This document shows positions 19,563 to 28,984 of a stretch of 64,000 bases of DNA, in pieces. The position numbers were made by a program, and so were the translations under genes. The notes beneath the pieces are model-generated. The model had not been told where the DNA came from and searched no databases. It saw only the letters and a list, made by a program, of their open reading frames with translations. The stretch comes from Bartonella sp. AU16XJBT (lineage in GTDB: Bacteria > Pseudomonadota > Alphaproteobacteria > Rhizobiales > Rhizobiaceae): NCBI RefSeq assembly GCF_028618665.1, contig NZ_JAQITF010000004.1, forward strand, positions 62,001 to 126,000. Direction: 5' to 3'. The number at the start of each line of letters is the position of its first letter. The stretch's first letter is position 1.

Positions 19563-20756
19563 ATGGTGTTTCGTACGCTTGATGATGTTGATGTTTTGGG
19601 CAAACGTGTTCTTGTGCGCGTGGATTTTAATGTTCCTATGGCACTGGGAAAAGTTTGTGACGAGACGCGTCTTGTACGCCATAAAGAGACACTCGTTGAG
19701 CTGCAAAAGCGTGGTGCTAAGCTTATTCTGCTTTCTCATTGTGGTCGCCCCAAAGGAAAGGTAGAGCCGGAATTTTCACTCCGCCCTGTTGTACCAGTGC
19801 TGGAAAAGATTATCAATCAGCTGGTTGCTTTTGCTCCGGACTGTATTGGCTCGGTGGTGCAGGTGGCGGTGGAGGCATTGCAAAACGGGGGTGTTTTACT
19901 ACTCGAAAATGTTCGTTTTTATGCCGGTGAGGAAAAGAATGATTGTTCTTTTGCCGAAGCTTTGGCCCATAATGGGGATCTTTATGTCAATGATGCTTTT
20001 TCGGTTTCTCATCGTGCCCATGCTTCGGTGGAGGGAATAACGCATTTGTTGCCCTCTTATGCGGGGCGATCGCTGCAAGGTGAGTTGCAGGCCTTAGAAA
20101 AAGGACTTGGAAATCCAATGCATCCTGTCGTTGCCATTGTGGGAGGGGCAAAAGTTTCCAGTAAGCTTTTTGTTCTTAATCATTTGGTAGAAAAAGTCGA
20201 CACCTTGGTGATTGGGGGAGGGATGGCCAACAGTTTTTTAGCTGCGCAAGGTATCCATGTGGGAAAGTCACTGTGTGAACACACATTGATGGAAACGGTC
20301 AAAAAAATCATTAAAAAAGCGCAAGAGTGTCACTGTACACTTCTGCTTCCTGTGGATGCTGTCGTTGGATTTCGCTTTGAAAAAGATGCTCCACATCGTC
20401 TTTATGATATTGGCGATATTCCTGAAGATGGCATGATATTGGATATTGGGACGCGCTCTATTGCGCATATCAATAGCGTGATAGATAAGGCTGCTACCCT
20501 TGTGTGGAATGGCCCCCTTGGTGTTTTTGAGATGTCTCCTTTTGATAAAGGGACAATTGCCGTTGCACGCCATGCCGCAGAACGCAGTCTGATGGGCAAA
20601 TTGGTTTCAATTGCGGGAGGAGGCGATACGGTTTTTGCCCTTAATCATGCTGGTGTTGCCAATGATTTTACTTATCTCTCAACTGCTGGAGGGGCTTTTT
20701 TGGAATGGATGGAAGGGAAGGTTCTGCCTGGAATTCTTGCCCTTATGCAGCCTTAG
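19563..20756 (+). CDS. pgk: Phosphoglycerate kinase
   Basis: 397 residues from the ATG at 19563, chosen over an upstream in-frame ATG (19512) because GAGGAAAC precedes it and family proteins start MVFRTLDDVDVLGKRVLVRVDFNVPM. Conserved blocks: LLSHCGRPKG, LLENVRFYAGEEKND, NDAFSVSHRAHAS, the nucleotide site VAIVGGAKVSSKL, and GGGDTVFAL. It makes ATP from 1,3-bisphosphoglycerate. fba follows on the same strand after 120 bp. Confidence 0.96.
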   Translation: MVFRTLDDVDVLGKRVLVRVDFNVPMALGKVCDETRLVRHKETLVELQKRGAKLILLSHCGRPKGKVEPEFSLRPVVPVLEKIINQLVAFAPDCIGSVVQVAVEALQNGGVLLLENVRFYAGEEKNDCSFAEALAHNGDLYVNDAFSVSHRAHASVEGITHLLPSYAGRSLQGELQALEKGLGNPMHPVVAIVGGAKVSSKLFVLNHLVEKVDTLVIGGGMANSFLAAQGIHVGKSLCEHTLMETVKKIIKKAQECHCTLLLPVDAVVGFRFEKDAPHRLYDIGDIPEDGMILDIGTRSIAHINSVIDKAATLVWNGPLGVFEMSPFDKGTIAVARHAAERSLMGKLVSIAGGGDTVFALNHAGVANDFTYLSTAGGAFLEWMEGKVLPGILALMQP

Positions 20757-20875
20757 AGGGATTATTTGAAAAGCAGCTTTAAAGCTGTGTGTCGTTCCTA
20801 TAAGGTGAGTTTAAGCGTATTGCACACTTTTGGAAAATTTTAAGACGAAATAGAGAAAATAAAGAGGAATTTTTT

Positions 20876-21907
20876 ATGACTGAACGGCTTGAAGATATTG
20901 CACTTTCTCTTGTGCAGGCGGGTAAAGGTATTTTGGCGGCAGATGAAAGTACGGCGACCATTGGAAAGCGTTTTACAAGCATTGGTGTTGAATCCAATGA
21001 AGATAGGCGCCGTGCTTATCGTGAAATGCTTTTTAGTGCAAAAGAAGCTATGGAAAAAGCTATCTCGGGAGTCATTTTATTTGATGAAACCATTCGACAA
21101 AAAGCATCAACAGGGCAAATGTTGACGGATCTTATTCGTGATGCAGGCGCATTACCAGGAATTAAAGTTGATACGGGTGCGAAACCCTTAGCTGCTTTTC
21201 CCCAAGAGACAATTACCGAAGGGTTGGATGGTCTTCGTGAACGGTTAAAAGACTATTATGCTTTGGGCGCGCGTTTTGCTAAGTGGCGGGCGGTGATTGC
21301 CATTAATGCAGATACTTTGCCAACAAGAGGCGCCATTAATCAAAATGCACAAGCCCTCGCACGTTATGCTGCTTTATGTCAGGAACTCAATATTGTGCCG
21401 ATTGTGGAGCCGGAAGTGCTGATGGATGGACCGTCGTGTCAGCATTCCATTGCACGTTGCTTTGAGGTGACAGGCGCTGTTTTGACAACTGTCTTTAAAG
21501 AATTATTTGAAGCCCGTGTTGTTTTAGAGGGGATGATTTTAAAACCCAATATGGTGATTGATGGCAAGGATGCGCGCAAGGCTGGTGTTGAAGAGGTGGC
21601 TGAAAAGACTGTCCATGTGCTTAAACAAACTGTCCCTTCTGCTGTTCCAGGAATTGCTTTTCTCTCTGGTGGGCAGTCAGATCAGGAAGCAACGGCGCAT
21701 TTATCAGCCATGAATTCTTTGGGCGCATTGCCTTGGAAATTGACCTTTTCCTATGGACGTGCTTTGCAAGCGGCTGCTTTAAAAGCATGGGCTGGAAAAG
21801 ATGAAAATATTGCTGTTGCACAAAAAGCATTTCATCACCGTGCGCAGATGAACCATCTTGCGGCTTTAGGACAATGGACAAAGAGCCAAGAAAAGGTGAG
21901 TGCTTGA
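20876..21907 (+). CDS. Fructose-bisphosphate aldolase, class I
   Basis: 343 residues of the metal-independent class I (Schiff-base) family: KGILAADESTATIGKRF, SGVILFDETIRQK, KVDTGAKPL, KWRAVIAI, IVPIVEPEVLMDG, and the Schiff-base lysine in MILKPNMV. GIAFLSGGQSDQEATAHL closes the barrel. It cleaves fructose 1,6-bisphosphate into DHAP and GAP, matching gap and pgk upstream. The ATG at 20876 has AAAGAGGAAT in front. A long damaged copy of the 3' half follows immediately. Often annotated fba or fbaB; I leave the symbol blank because usage differs. Confidence 0.94.
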   Translation: MTERLEDIALSLVQAGKGILAADESTATIGKRFTSIGVESNEDRRRAYREMLFSAKEAMEKAISGVILFDETIRQKASTGQMLTDLIRDAGALPGIKVDTGAKPLAAFPQETITEGLDGLRERLKDYYALGARFAKWRAVIAINADTLPTRGAINQNAQALARYAALCQELNIVPIVEPEVLMDGPSCQHSIARCFEVTGAVLTTVFKELFEARVVLEGMILKPNMVIDGKDARKAGVEEVAEKTVHVLKQTVPSAVPGIAFLSGGQSDQEATAHLSAMNSLGALPWKLTFSYGRALQAAALKAWAGKDENIAVAQKAFHHRAQMNHLAALGQWTKSQEKVSA

Positions 21908-21944
21908 ATTGCCATAGACTTGAATTCCCATAAGGGGGCCGGTG

Positions 21945-22578
21945 ATTGTCCTTGATGCAAACGCTTTGCTTGGCAGGAAGGGCAATCAAAATGCACAAGT
22001 TTTTGCATGGCCCATGCTCCTTGATAAAGAATACAGATTTTTTTGCAATTTCGGGATTGGGGTATGCTGACTTCTGAATGGATAGTGCTAATGGATGGAC
22101 CGTCGTGCGGGCATTCCATTGCACGTTGCTTTGAGGTGACAGGCGCTGTTTTACAGACTGTCTTTAAAGAATTATTTGAAGCCCGTGTTGTTTTAGAGGG
22201 GATGATTTTAAAACCCAATATGGTGATTGATGGCAAGGATGCGCGCAAGGCTGGTGTTGAAGAGGTGGCTGAAAAGACTGTCCATATGCTTAAACAAACT
22301 GTCCCTTCTGCTGTTCCAGGAATTGCTTTTCTTGTCTTACGGGCAGTCAGATCAGGAAGCAACGGCGCATTTATCAGCCATGAATTCTTTGGGCACATTG
22401 CTTTGGAAATTGACCTTTTCTTAATCGACGTGCATTGCAAGCGGCTGCTTTAAAAGTATGGGCTGGAAAAGATGAAAATATTGCTGTTGCACAAAAGGCA
22501 TTTTGTCATCGTGCGCGGATGAACCATCTTGCGGCTTTAGGACAATGGACAAAAGAGCAGGAGAAAATGAGCGCTTGA
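21945..22578 (+). pseudogene. Damaged duplicate of the aldolase 3' half
   Basis: From about 22092 to 22578 the sequence is nearly identical to the parent (about 21421-21907), including the Schiff-base segment MILKPNMVIDGKDARKAGVEEVAEKTVH and the final GQWTKEQEKMSA-like end with its own TGA. Frameshifting indels break it near 22335 (CTTGTCTTACGG for CTCTCTGGTG) and 22420 (TCTTAATCGACG for TCCTATGGACG). Before 22092 a much more diverged stretch still aligns to parent 21300-21420 (ATGCAAACGCTTTGC, CAATCAAAATGCACAAG). The copy lacks the N-terminal half and cannot make aldolase. Confidence 0.92.
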
Positions 22579-23258
22579 AGCACAAGCTATGCCTCAATGC
22601 GGGGAGATTTTGCATGTTTCTGGGTGATTTGGGATGTTCTCATTGTGATAAAAATGGCGAGGACCCTTTTAGGCTTGAAAGGTTTCTCAGAGCGTTTTCT
22701 TTTTGGATATTTTAAAAGTCTTTATAGGTTGCCATCGAGAGATAAGATTGCGGGAGAGGTGTGATTGTAGGAAGGGGAGATAGTGCTTTAAAGGAAACTT
22801 ATGAATGTACAATATCTTCGTTGTGTTGTGGTTCGTGAGGTGGAGTCTTGTTTTTTGAAGTGAAAATCATAAAGTTGGTACTATCTTAAGAAGAGTTTGA
22901 TATTGTGATATTCCTTCTTTTTCATGTTATTATTGCTTGTCATCAGCACAATCCATTTGAGTGCAGTCTCAAAGGTTGGGTAAGCGGGTCGATTGAAGAG
23001 TTGTGATTTCTGATTGGATTAGACATACAGCTTATGAAGCTTTTTTGCATCAGGATAGCTTCTTCTTCAAGGGGGTGTCTTTTTATTAACGAGCGGATTT
23101 AGTTGCTTTTGCTAACAAAAATGGATTGGCATCTCAATAAAATGCATGTTTTTTTGTTAAAATGAATAAATTTTTCTTGTATTTGTGATGCTATAATGGA
23201 AAATGACGCATTCTTATAAGACTTACAGTAGCGCGGCTGAAGAATAGAGGGGGGAGTC
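22579..23258. other. Spacer after the aldolase fragment
   Basis: No gene is supported. The sequence is A+T-rich with scattered short open frames and no recognisable motif. Confidence 0.4.
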
Positions 23259-23678
23259 GTGAACGGCATATCTGCTAACAAGGACAATATCCAAGAGAAA
23301 AATCCAGATGCAAAAAAGAGTATTCCTTCAATTATAATACGTAAAGTATTCAATATAATACGTATAATATTAGCTGGGATATTTAGACTGTTTATTTTTA
23401 CAATTTTTCTTATCATGTTCCAAATGCGTGGACTGGTTCATATCGCACTAAGCTTCATTGCGGGTGCGAGTGGACTCGCGTGCTTTTTCTTTTTTTTCGG
23501 ATACCTCTTACAACGCCACGAAGCAACAGCCGATGAAGCTGGGATATCGCTCACATTACTCTTAGCAATTGGTGAAGGGGTTTTTTCTGTTTGCTCTCTG
23601 TATGCTATGTGGGGTACGACGCTCTCTTATTACGTTTGGCACCTGAAGGGTATGAACTTACTCTCTTTGAATAAATAG
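23259..23678 (+). CDS. Small integral membrane protein of unknown function
   Basis: 139 residues from a GTG with GGGGGAG upstream. After a polar basic N-terminus (KDNIQEKNPDAKKS) come hydrophobic segments at about 28-55, 60-85 and 98-125, so three or more membrane spans are likely. I do not recognise a family. It stands alone between pseudogene fragments, and the strong ribosome site is the best sign that it is real. Confidence 0.5.
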   Translation: MNGISANKDNIQEKNPDAKKSIPSIIIRKVFNIIRIILAGIFRLFIFTIFLIMFQMRGLVHIALSFIAGASGLACFFFFFGYLLQRHEATADEAGISLTLLLAIGEGVFSVCSLYAMWGTTLSYYVWHLKGMNLLSLNK

Positions 23679-23924
23679 AGCGCACTTTGTTTGCACACAA
23701 ATTAAAATGGGAGGCGGACAGCTTCTGAAATTCTTAATAATCGCTCTCCAAAACATGACATCAGATTTGCATTTAATGAAGGAATTAATAAGCTTTTATT
23801 CTTAAGATCAAGACAATCCTTACGGGACGCTTAACAGCGTTTTTACCCTAAGATACAAAAACAGCTTGTTTTGTCTTTTTCACGTGGCTTTGAAATCACG
23901 ATATAAGAGGAAAGCTCTGTGCCT

Positions 23925-24095
23925 TTCTTACAATCACCCGAGCCATACCAATGCGCTGCTTTTGTTCCCCCAGAAAGCATGGTCCCACGTTCTGCTACTT
24001 GTGTTTCCAAACCATGGGATAAAACTTGAATACATTCAAGTGCATTTGCCGCTTTAGCAGCGGCAAGAATTTCTTCTTCCATAGCATTTTCAGTT
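23925..24095 (-). pseudogene. Inverted fragment of the MsbA-like ABC exporter gene
   Basis: Read on the minus strand it gives ENAMEEEILAAAKAANALE..., then THVAERGTMLSGG-like sequence, matching the exporter around residues 457-500 (parent about 26136-26290, plus strand). The signature LSGG is kept but a frameshift follows (GGAACAAAAGC for GGGCAAAAGC). Unlike the other fragments it is inverted relative to its parent and lies upstream of it, beyond rpmE. Confidence 0.85.
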
Positions 24096-24115
24096 CAAAA
24101 AAGATGAATGGTCTG

Positions 24116-24207
24116 CAATCATTTTATTTGAAATTTTTGTGCCCCATGAGAAAGGGGCTTATGCTGATCATTTCAAAATGACCTTTGAATTCAAAAACGC
24201 AACCATC
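24116..24207 (-). pseudogene. Decayed duplicate of the rpmE 3' end
   Basis: On the plus strand GCAATCATTTTATTTGAAAT, TTTGTGCCCCATGAG and TTTTTGAATTC-type pieces line up with GCAATCGTTTTGTTTAAAAT, TTTGTACCTCACGAAG and the last codons of rpmE at about 24313-24410. It carries an equivalent hairpin (GCCCC/GGGGC at 24151-24168). Same strand as rpmE, immediately downstream of it. Confidence 0.65.
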
Positions 24208-24290
24208 ACACTTTATAAGTGCTTCAGATCTATCTATTTCTGTTGGATGCGTTTTTAAATCACTCTTTAAAGTGCACTCTATTACAGCAC

Positions 24291-24315
24291 AAAAAGCCTC
24301 ATCGCTTAATGAGGC
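24291..24315 (-). terminator. Rho-independent terminator of rpmE
   Basis: On the minus strand GCCTCAT-TAAGCG-ATGAGGC is followed by TTTTT (24295-24291). It is a seven-pair stem about 45 bp beyond the rpmE stop. A second hairpin with a T-run on the plus strand (CCTCA/TGAGG, 24341-24361) abuts the rpmE stop and could stop transcription coming from the left. Confidence 0.85.
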
Positions 24316-24359
24316 AATCGTTTTGTTTAAAATCTTTGTACCTCACGAAGATGAGGTTT

Positions 24360-24581
24360 TTACATACCAATATTACCAAAACGATTTTTGAACTTAGAAA
24401 GGCGACCGCCACGGTCTACAAGTGTTTGGGACCCACCTGTCCATGCTGGATGCGTTCTTGGATCAATATCTAGATTAAGGGTATCCCCCTCTTTTCCCCA
24501 AGTGGAGCGCGTTGTATATTGAGTTCCATCCGTCATAACAACGGTAATTTTGTGATAGTTAGGATGAATATTCGCTTTCAT
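24360..24581 (-). CDS. rpmE: 50S ribosomal protein L31 (bL31)
   Basis: 73 residues: [44 protein letters not shown] and [11 protein letters not shown] are the alphaproteobacterial bL31 pattern. The zinc-binding CxxC pair is absent (the C-minus form). It is single copy, divergent from the ABC exporter gene, with its own terminator. In Rhizobiales rpmE commonly stands next to an ABC exporter, as here. Confidence 0.96.
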   Translation of the reverse strand: MKANIHPNYHKITVVMTDGTQYTTRSTWGKEGDTLNLDIDPRTHPAWTGGSQTLVDRGGRLSKFKNRFGNIGM

Positions 24582-24771
24582 GCGTCAAACCTTTTGCGTT
24601 TATAGAATGAAAGAACACTTACTCTATTTTTTTAAGTGCGCTTCCTTTGTCTTTTTGATACATTGATTAAAGTATTTATTCCTATAGCTGAGCACGCATT
24701 AAAAAACAAGTGTTCAAGATACATCATTGTGTCACGTGTTATAAATCATTCAATATAGTGAGCGAAACCTT

Positions 24772-26562
24772 ATGAATCTCCTCAATCATTCAGAAAAATC
24801 TGCAAATTCTTCAGCAAAAAAATCTTCATTGTCTTCGCTTGCAACTTTCGTCCCTTATCTTGTGCGTTATCGGTGGTTGTTTATCTTTGCCTTTGTTGCT
24901 TTGTCTGTTGCGGCCCTTGTCACACTGGCGTTACCTGTTGCCATCGGCAAAATGTTTGATCATGGTTTTTCCACTTCAAGCCATGGTTATATCAATTTTT
25001 ATTTCTTTATTTTATTCGCTTTAGCTTTACTGTTGGCACTTGCTTCGGCTTGCCGTTATTATTGTGTCATCACTTTAGGAGAACGGATTGTTGCCGATTT
25101 ACGCCGTGATGTGTTTGTTCATATTATGAAACTTTCGCCTGCTTTTTTTGATAAATCTCATTCTGGTGAACTTGTCTCAAGGCTCCTTACTGATACAACA
25201 CAAATAAAATTAGCCGTTGGCTCAACCGCCTCTACGGCTTTGCGTCATCTGATTGTGGTGATCGGCGCAATTGTGATGATGGTGATCACCAATGCCAAAT
25301 TATCCGCATTGGTGCTGCTTGCTATCCCCTTTGTTGCACTTCCATTGGTGGCTTTTGGACGCAAGGTTCGTACACGCACACGCGCGGCGCAAGATCGTGT
25401 CGCCGATGCTAATGCTGTTGCAACAGAACAGGTCAGTGCTATTCGCACGGTGCAAGCTTTTACTGCTGAAAAACTTGTTGCGACACGTTTTTCACAGTTG
25501 ATAGAACGCGCTTTTCAGACAGCACGGGCTTCTGTAATTTTGCGTTCCTTTTTTACTGGTTTTGCAATTTTTTTGGTTTTTAGCAGTGTGGTTGCTGTTT
25601 TGTGGATTGGATCGCGGGATGTTTTGAATGGAACGATGACAGGGGGGACATTAGGGCAATTTGTCCTTTATGCCGTTTTTGGAGCCTCAACCTTTGCGCA
25701 ATTATCAGAACTGGGGGCAGAACTCATTCAAGCCGCAGGCGCAGCTGAACGATTGGCTGAATTGTTGCAAGAACAGCCTATGATTTTAGCGCCAAAAGAT
25801 CCTGTCTCTTTGGCAAAACCGGTTCGAGGTGAACTTGTTTTTGATCATGTTGATTTTACCTATCCTTCTCGACCACAAGAGAAGATTTTACGCTCGCTTT
25901 CCTTTTCTATCAAAGCCGGTGAAACAGTTGCTTTTGTCGGTGCTTCAGGGGCGGGGAAAAGCACACTTTTTTCTTTAATCCTGCGTTTTTATGACCCAAC
26001 AAGTGGAAAAATTCGGCTAGATGGTCTGGAAATTGATCGCCTTTCTCTGCAAGATTTACGTGGTGCAATCTCTTATGTTCCGCAAGATATTGCTATTTTT
26101 GATGGTACATTGCGCGATAATATTGTTTTTGGGTCTGAAAATGCTATGGAAGAGGAAATTATTGCGGCCGCTAAAGCAGCCAATGCCTTTGAATTTATTG
26201 AAACTTTTCCTGATGGCTTGGATACACAAGTTGGAGAACGTGGGACCATGCTTTCTGGGGGGCAAAAGCAGCGTATCGGTATTGCACGGGCGATTTTAAG
26301 AAATGCACCGCTCTTGCTGCTGGATGAAGCAACATCTGCCTTAGATGCAAACAGTGAAAAACTTGTGCAAGATGCTTTAGAAGGCTTGATGCAAAACCGT
26401 ACGACATTGGTGATTGCGCACCGTTTGGCAACAATTTTAAAAGCGGATCGTATTCTCGTGATGGATAAAGGCGCTCTTGTGGAAGAGGGAACCCATGCCG
26501 AACTTGTGGCGAAAAATGGCGTTTATGCTTATCTGGCAAAATTGCAATTTTCACCCGAATAA
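24772..26562 (+). CDS. MsbA-like ABC exporter (fused membrane and ATPase domains)
   Basis: 596 residues. A six-helix exporter domain covers about residues 28-320 (YRWLFIFAFVALSVAALVTLALPVAIG is the first span) and is followed by an ATPase domain. The ATPase has Walker A GASGAGKST near 390, LSGGQKQRIGIARAI near 492, Walker B LLLLDEATSALD and H-loop IAHRLATI. It works as a homodimer or half-transporter in the inner membrane. The closest types are lipid A/multidrug exporters of the MsbA group; the substrate cannot be read from sequence. The ATG at 24772 is used. A fragment of the ATPase coding region lies inverted upstream at 23925. Confidence 0.88.
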   Translation: MNLLNHSEKSANSSAKKSSLSSLATFVPYLVRYRWLFIFAFVALSVAALVTLALPVAIGKMFDHGFSTSSHGYINFYFFILFALALLLALASACRYYCVITLGERIVADLRRDVFVHIMKLSPAFFDKSHSGELVSRLLTDTTQIKLAVGSTASTALRHLIVVIGAIVMMVITNAKLSALVLLAIPFVALPLVAFGRKVRTRTRAAQDRVADANAVATEQVSAIRTVQAFTAEKLVATRFSQLIERAFQTARASVILRSFFTGFAIFLVFSSVVAVLWIGSRDVLNGTMTGGTLGQFVLYAVFGASTFAQLSELGAELIQAAGAAERLAELLQEQPMILAPKDPVSLAKPVRGELVFDHVDFTYPSRPQEKILRSLSFSIKAGETVAFVGASGAGKSTLFSLILRFYDPTSGKIRLDGLEIDRLSLQDLRGAISYVPQDIAIFDGTLRDNIVFGSENAMEEEIIAAAKAANAFEFIETFPDGLDTQVGERGTMLSGGQKQRIGIARAILRNAPLLLLDEATSALDANSEKLVQDALEGLMQNRTTLVIAHRLATILKADRILVMDKGALVEEGTHAELVAKNGVYAYLAKLQFSPE

Positions 26563-26844
26563 GGGCTCTTGATGAAAGAGTAGCCCATGGGGGGTGAATA
26601 CCATGCTTTACAAGCAGAGGATTATCAAATTAAGAGCTCATGGGGAAAATGAGAGGCAAGCGTTAAGATAAAAAAGAGGGGCAAAAATTGAGGCGTTTCC
26701 TTCTTGAATTTTAGCTATTTTTTTCTCTGCTTGAGATGGAGCATTTTTTATAAAAAACGCTTTCTTTATGTAGAATATAAAATGATGCCCACTTAATCTC
26801 TATGAATTAAAGGGGAGAGCTCTCTTTATAACAGCACTTTCACG
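26563..26844. other. Short spacer after the exporter gene
   Basis: A+T-rich, with no gene and no clear terminator recognised. Confidence 0.4.
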
Positions 26845-27110
26845 TTGATTTATAATGATAATTCATTGTTTTATTCGTTGGATGAGAGCTTCTAAAATCA
26901 TAGGATTTTCTTATTTCAAACCTATGTATGGTGAACCAATCAAAATCATGTCTCTTACATATATCAAGCGGGGAAGTCTGTATGGCGTAAAACACTTGAG
27001 AAAGAACAATGCTTCTTATGAATCCTCTCAAGTTTTAAGGGCTGTAGCAACATTGGAGGGTGGCAAAGTGTGTGATGATGCTGGCTTATGGAAAAAGAGC
27101 CGATAAATGG
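26845..27110 (+). repeat. Copy 2 of the dispersed repeat
   Basis: Begins with AATGATAATTCATTGTTTT and GGATGAGAGCTTCTAAAAT, resembling 14200-14275. It ends with ATGCTTCTTATGAATCC, AAGGGCTGTAGCAACATT and GATGATGCTGG, resembling the copies at 10140-10200 and (inverted) 44400-44480. The 83-residue frame across it is not conserved between copies and is taken as chance. Confidence 0.5.
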
Positions 27111-27449
27111 GCTGAGAGATGCTTTTTATCGATTTTACAAAACAGAGCTAAGAGAGCACGCAGCCATGTTTTTTGTGTTAAGATTTTTAGTATTTTTTCC
27201 CATATTTCATAGATCATGTATTGTGAGGTTTTAAAAGGCTTTTCTTTAAAGCGTATAAAGCACAAGAGCAGTATAATTAAAATACGAATTGTTTGTATTT
27301 ATCAATGTGAGTATCTATATTTTGTATGCTAATTTTATTAAAATAGAATATGTAGCAGCCCGTGAATCACATTTACACATAATGATATAATATCGGGAAG
27401 TCGGTGAGAGAGCTGTGTGAAATGTCGGTGAGGAGAAAAAGGAGCGAGG
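27111..27449. other. Spacer upstream of the A8-linked ORF pair
   Basis: A+T-rich. GGAGAAAAAGGAGCGAGG just before 27450 provides a strong ribosome site for the next gene; a promoter presumably lies in 27280-27400. No gene. Confidence 0.4.
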
Positions 27450-28106
27450 ATGGGTGATCACGATACTTTCATAGTTATAGTAGGAATAATCATAGCAGGG
27501 GGCATAATCTGTAGTCTTTGGTTAGCAAATTATCAAAAAAAGCAATTAAGTGAACAGCTTGAGCAATGTGAGAAATTACTGCAGCTGAAAGATCGAGAGT
27601 GCGCGATATATGAAAATATTATTACACAATGGGAACAAAGGCTTTTTCAAAAAACTCGAAGAATACCGAAAGAATGGATTAAGCAATGGGATGAAGAAGT
27701 AAGACATTGGGAAAGGGATATACTGGAGATAAAAAATCCTGGGCACATTTCTGAATCTAAAGAACAGCAGCATCCAATGATACGAGATATTTGTGCTCAA
27801 GGATATGCAGATACGTTTTTTCTCTATGAAAAGGCGATGGAAGTGGAATTTACTGCTGAGCACATCGAAAGAATAAATGAATTAATGAAGCGTCCAATTT
27901 TTAAGGAAACTTATCCTAAAGTTGTGCGATTGATGAGAAAGAATGGGATCATTTTGCAAAAGTTTTTAGATCCACTCACGAAAAAAAACGATATAAACAT
28001 ACAATGCTGTCGCTTCATTGGTGTTTATATGTGGTTGATGATATGCTTAAAGCTGAATATGAACAACAACTACAAGATAAGGCTTCAGGGCTCTATCGTG
28101 ACTTAG
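27450..28106 (+). CDS. Unknown membrane-anchored coiled-coil protein, upstream half of an A8-linked ORF pair
   Basis: 218 residues in the zero frame. One N-terminal membrane span (residues 7-25, IVIVGIIIAGGIICSLWLA) is followed by a coiled coil (KKQLSEQLEQCEKLLQLKDREC) and a helical charged domain. No family was recognised. The last 38 codons look unlike the rest. At 27981-27988 there is a run of eight A, and the frame continues smoothly in the -1 frame into the next ORF. The true product may therefore be one protein of about 420 residues, made by slippage or disrupted by a one-base deletion. Strong ribosome site (AAAGGAGCGAGG). Confidence 0.6.
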   Translation: MGDHDTFIVIVGIIIAGGIICSLWLANYQKKQLSEQLEQCEKLLQLKDRECAIYENIITQWEQRLFQKTRRIPKEWIKQWDEEVRHWERDILEIKNPGHISESKEQQHPMIRDICAQGYADTFFLYEKAMEVEFTAEHIERINELMKRPIFKETYPKVVRLMRKNGIILQKFLDPLTKKNDINIQCCRFIGVYMWLMICLKLNMNNNYKIRLQGSIVT

Positions 28107-28711
28107 CATCTATGGAAATTTGGTTTGAAGATATACCTAAATATACAGAATATGAAACGCTAAAAAAGATACTGCAAGGATTTGGGACCATGCCTGGTGA
28201 CTGTGATGTACTATGCGTTTGTAAAAGAGAACTTTTATCATTATTGTATGATATTTCCAGTGATTATAAGGCGGCGAGAGAGACTTTTATTTACTATAAG
28301 ATGCTTATTGATACGGTGAAAGAAGGATATATGGCCTTTGATAAGGATTGTCGTTACTCCACGGTTGAAAAGGCAATGAAGGCTTGTAGAAAGAGAGATA
28401 AAGAAGAGAAAAAAGACCTAGTAGTCCTTAATGAAAAGATACCGACATTTGAAGAAGCTTATAAATTAGGCATTAAAGAATGGATGAAATCATCAAATGA
28501 GAAATGCGATAACCGGTTGATTTTTTGGGAGCAGCTTACCAGACAAACAAAATTAAAAGCTATCTTCGGTGAGGAGAGGGTAAAGAAATTGGAAGAGGCT
28601 ATCGAAAAAGATCAAAAACAATTCGTGAATGAAATACAGGAAGCAATTCTCGAGAACAAAAATGTGCATTTTCATAAGTCTCATGCGTATTTGATACAGT
28701 ATTTGGAATGA
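28004..28711 (+). CDS. Unknown helical protein, downstream half of the A8-linked ORF pair
   Basis: 235 residues from an internal ATG, but the frame is open back to the A8 run. Read as a continuation from 27989 it adds 240 residues to the upstream ORF. The protein is charged and helical (KAEYEQQLQDKASGLYRDLASMEIWFEDIPKYTEYETLKK; AKLEEAIEKDQKQFVNEIQEAILENK) with several cysteines and no recognised family. No good Shine-Dalgarno precedes the ATG at 28004, which favours its being the C-terminal part of the upstream gene. Confidence 0.55.
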   Translation: MLSLHWCLYVVDDMLKAEYEQQLQDKASGLYRDLASMEIWFEDIPKYTEYETLKKILQGFGTMPGDCDVLCVCKRELLSLLYDISSDYKAARETFIYYKMLIDTVKEGYMAFDKDCRYSTVEKAMKACRKRDKEEKKDLVVLNEKIPTFEEAYKLGIKEWMKSSNEKCDNRLIFWEQLTRQTKLKAIFGEERVKKLEEAIEKDQKQFVNEIQEAILENKNVHFHKSHAYLIQYLE

Positions 28712-28984
28712 GGGTAAAAAAATGAGAGGCATATGTGACAGTTCTTATGGGAGAGCAGAGGTAGGCTTTTGGAGGCAATCTTTTTTCGGCAGTGTAAGGT
28801 GACCTCTTAAGAAGGGTAGGGTAGGTTTTTGCAGCAGGTGTATTTATTGTTTTTGAGAGCGTTTTGTTGTGATGGTGATTTTTGTTTTCTGGTTTGTTTG
28901 CAGGGGAACTGAGGAGAACAGCAGCGTCAATAATATTGGCTAAGCTGTCATTATATCTTTAAGGGGGTATAAGGGCTTGATCGT
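28712..28984. other. Spacer between the unknown ORF pair and the suhB fragment
   Basis: No gene. A short direct repeat of a GTAGG(C/T)TTTTG motif lies at about 28761 and 28825. Confidence 0.35.
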
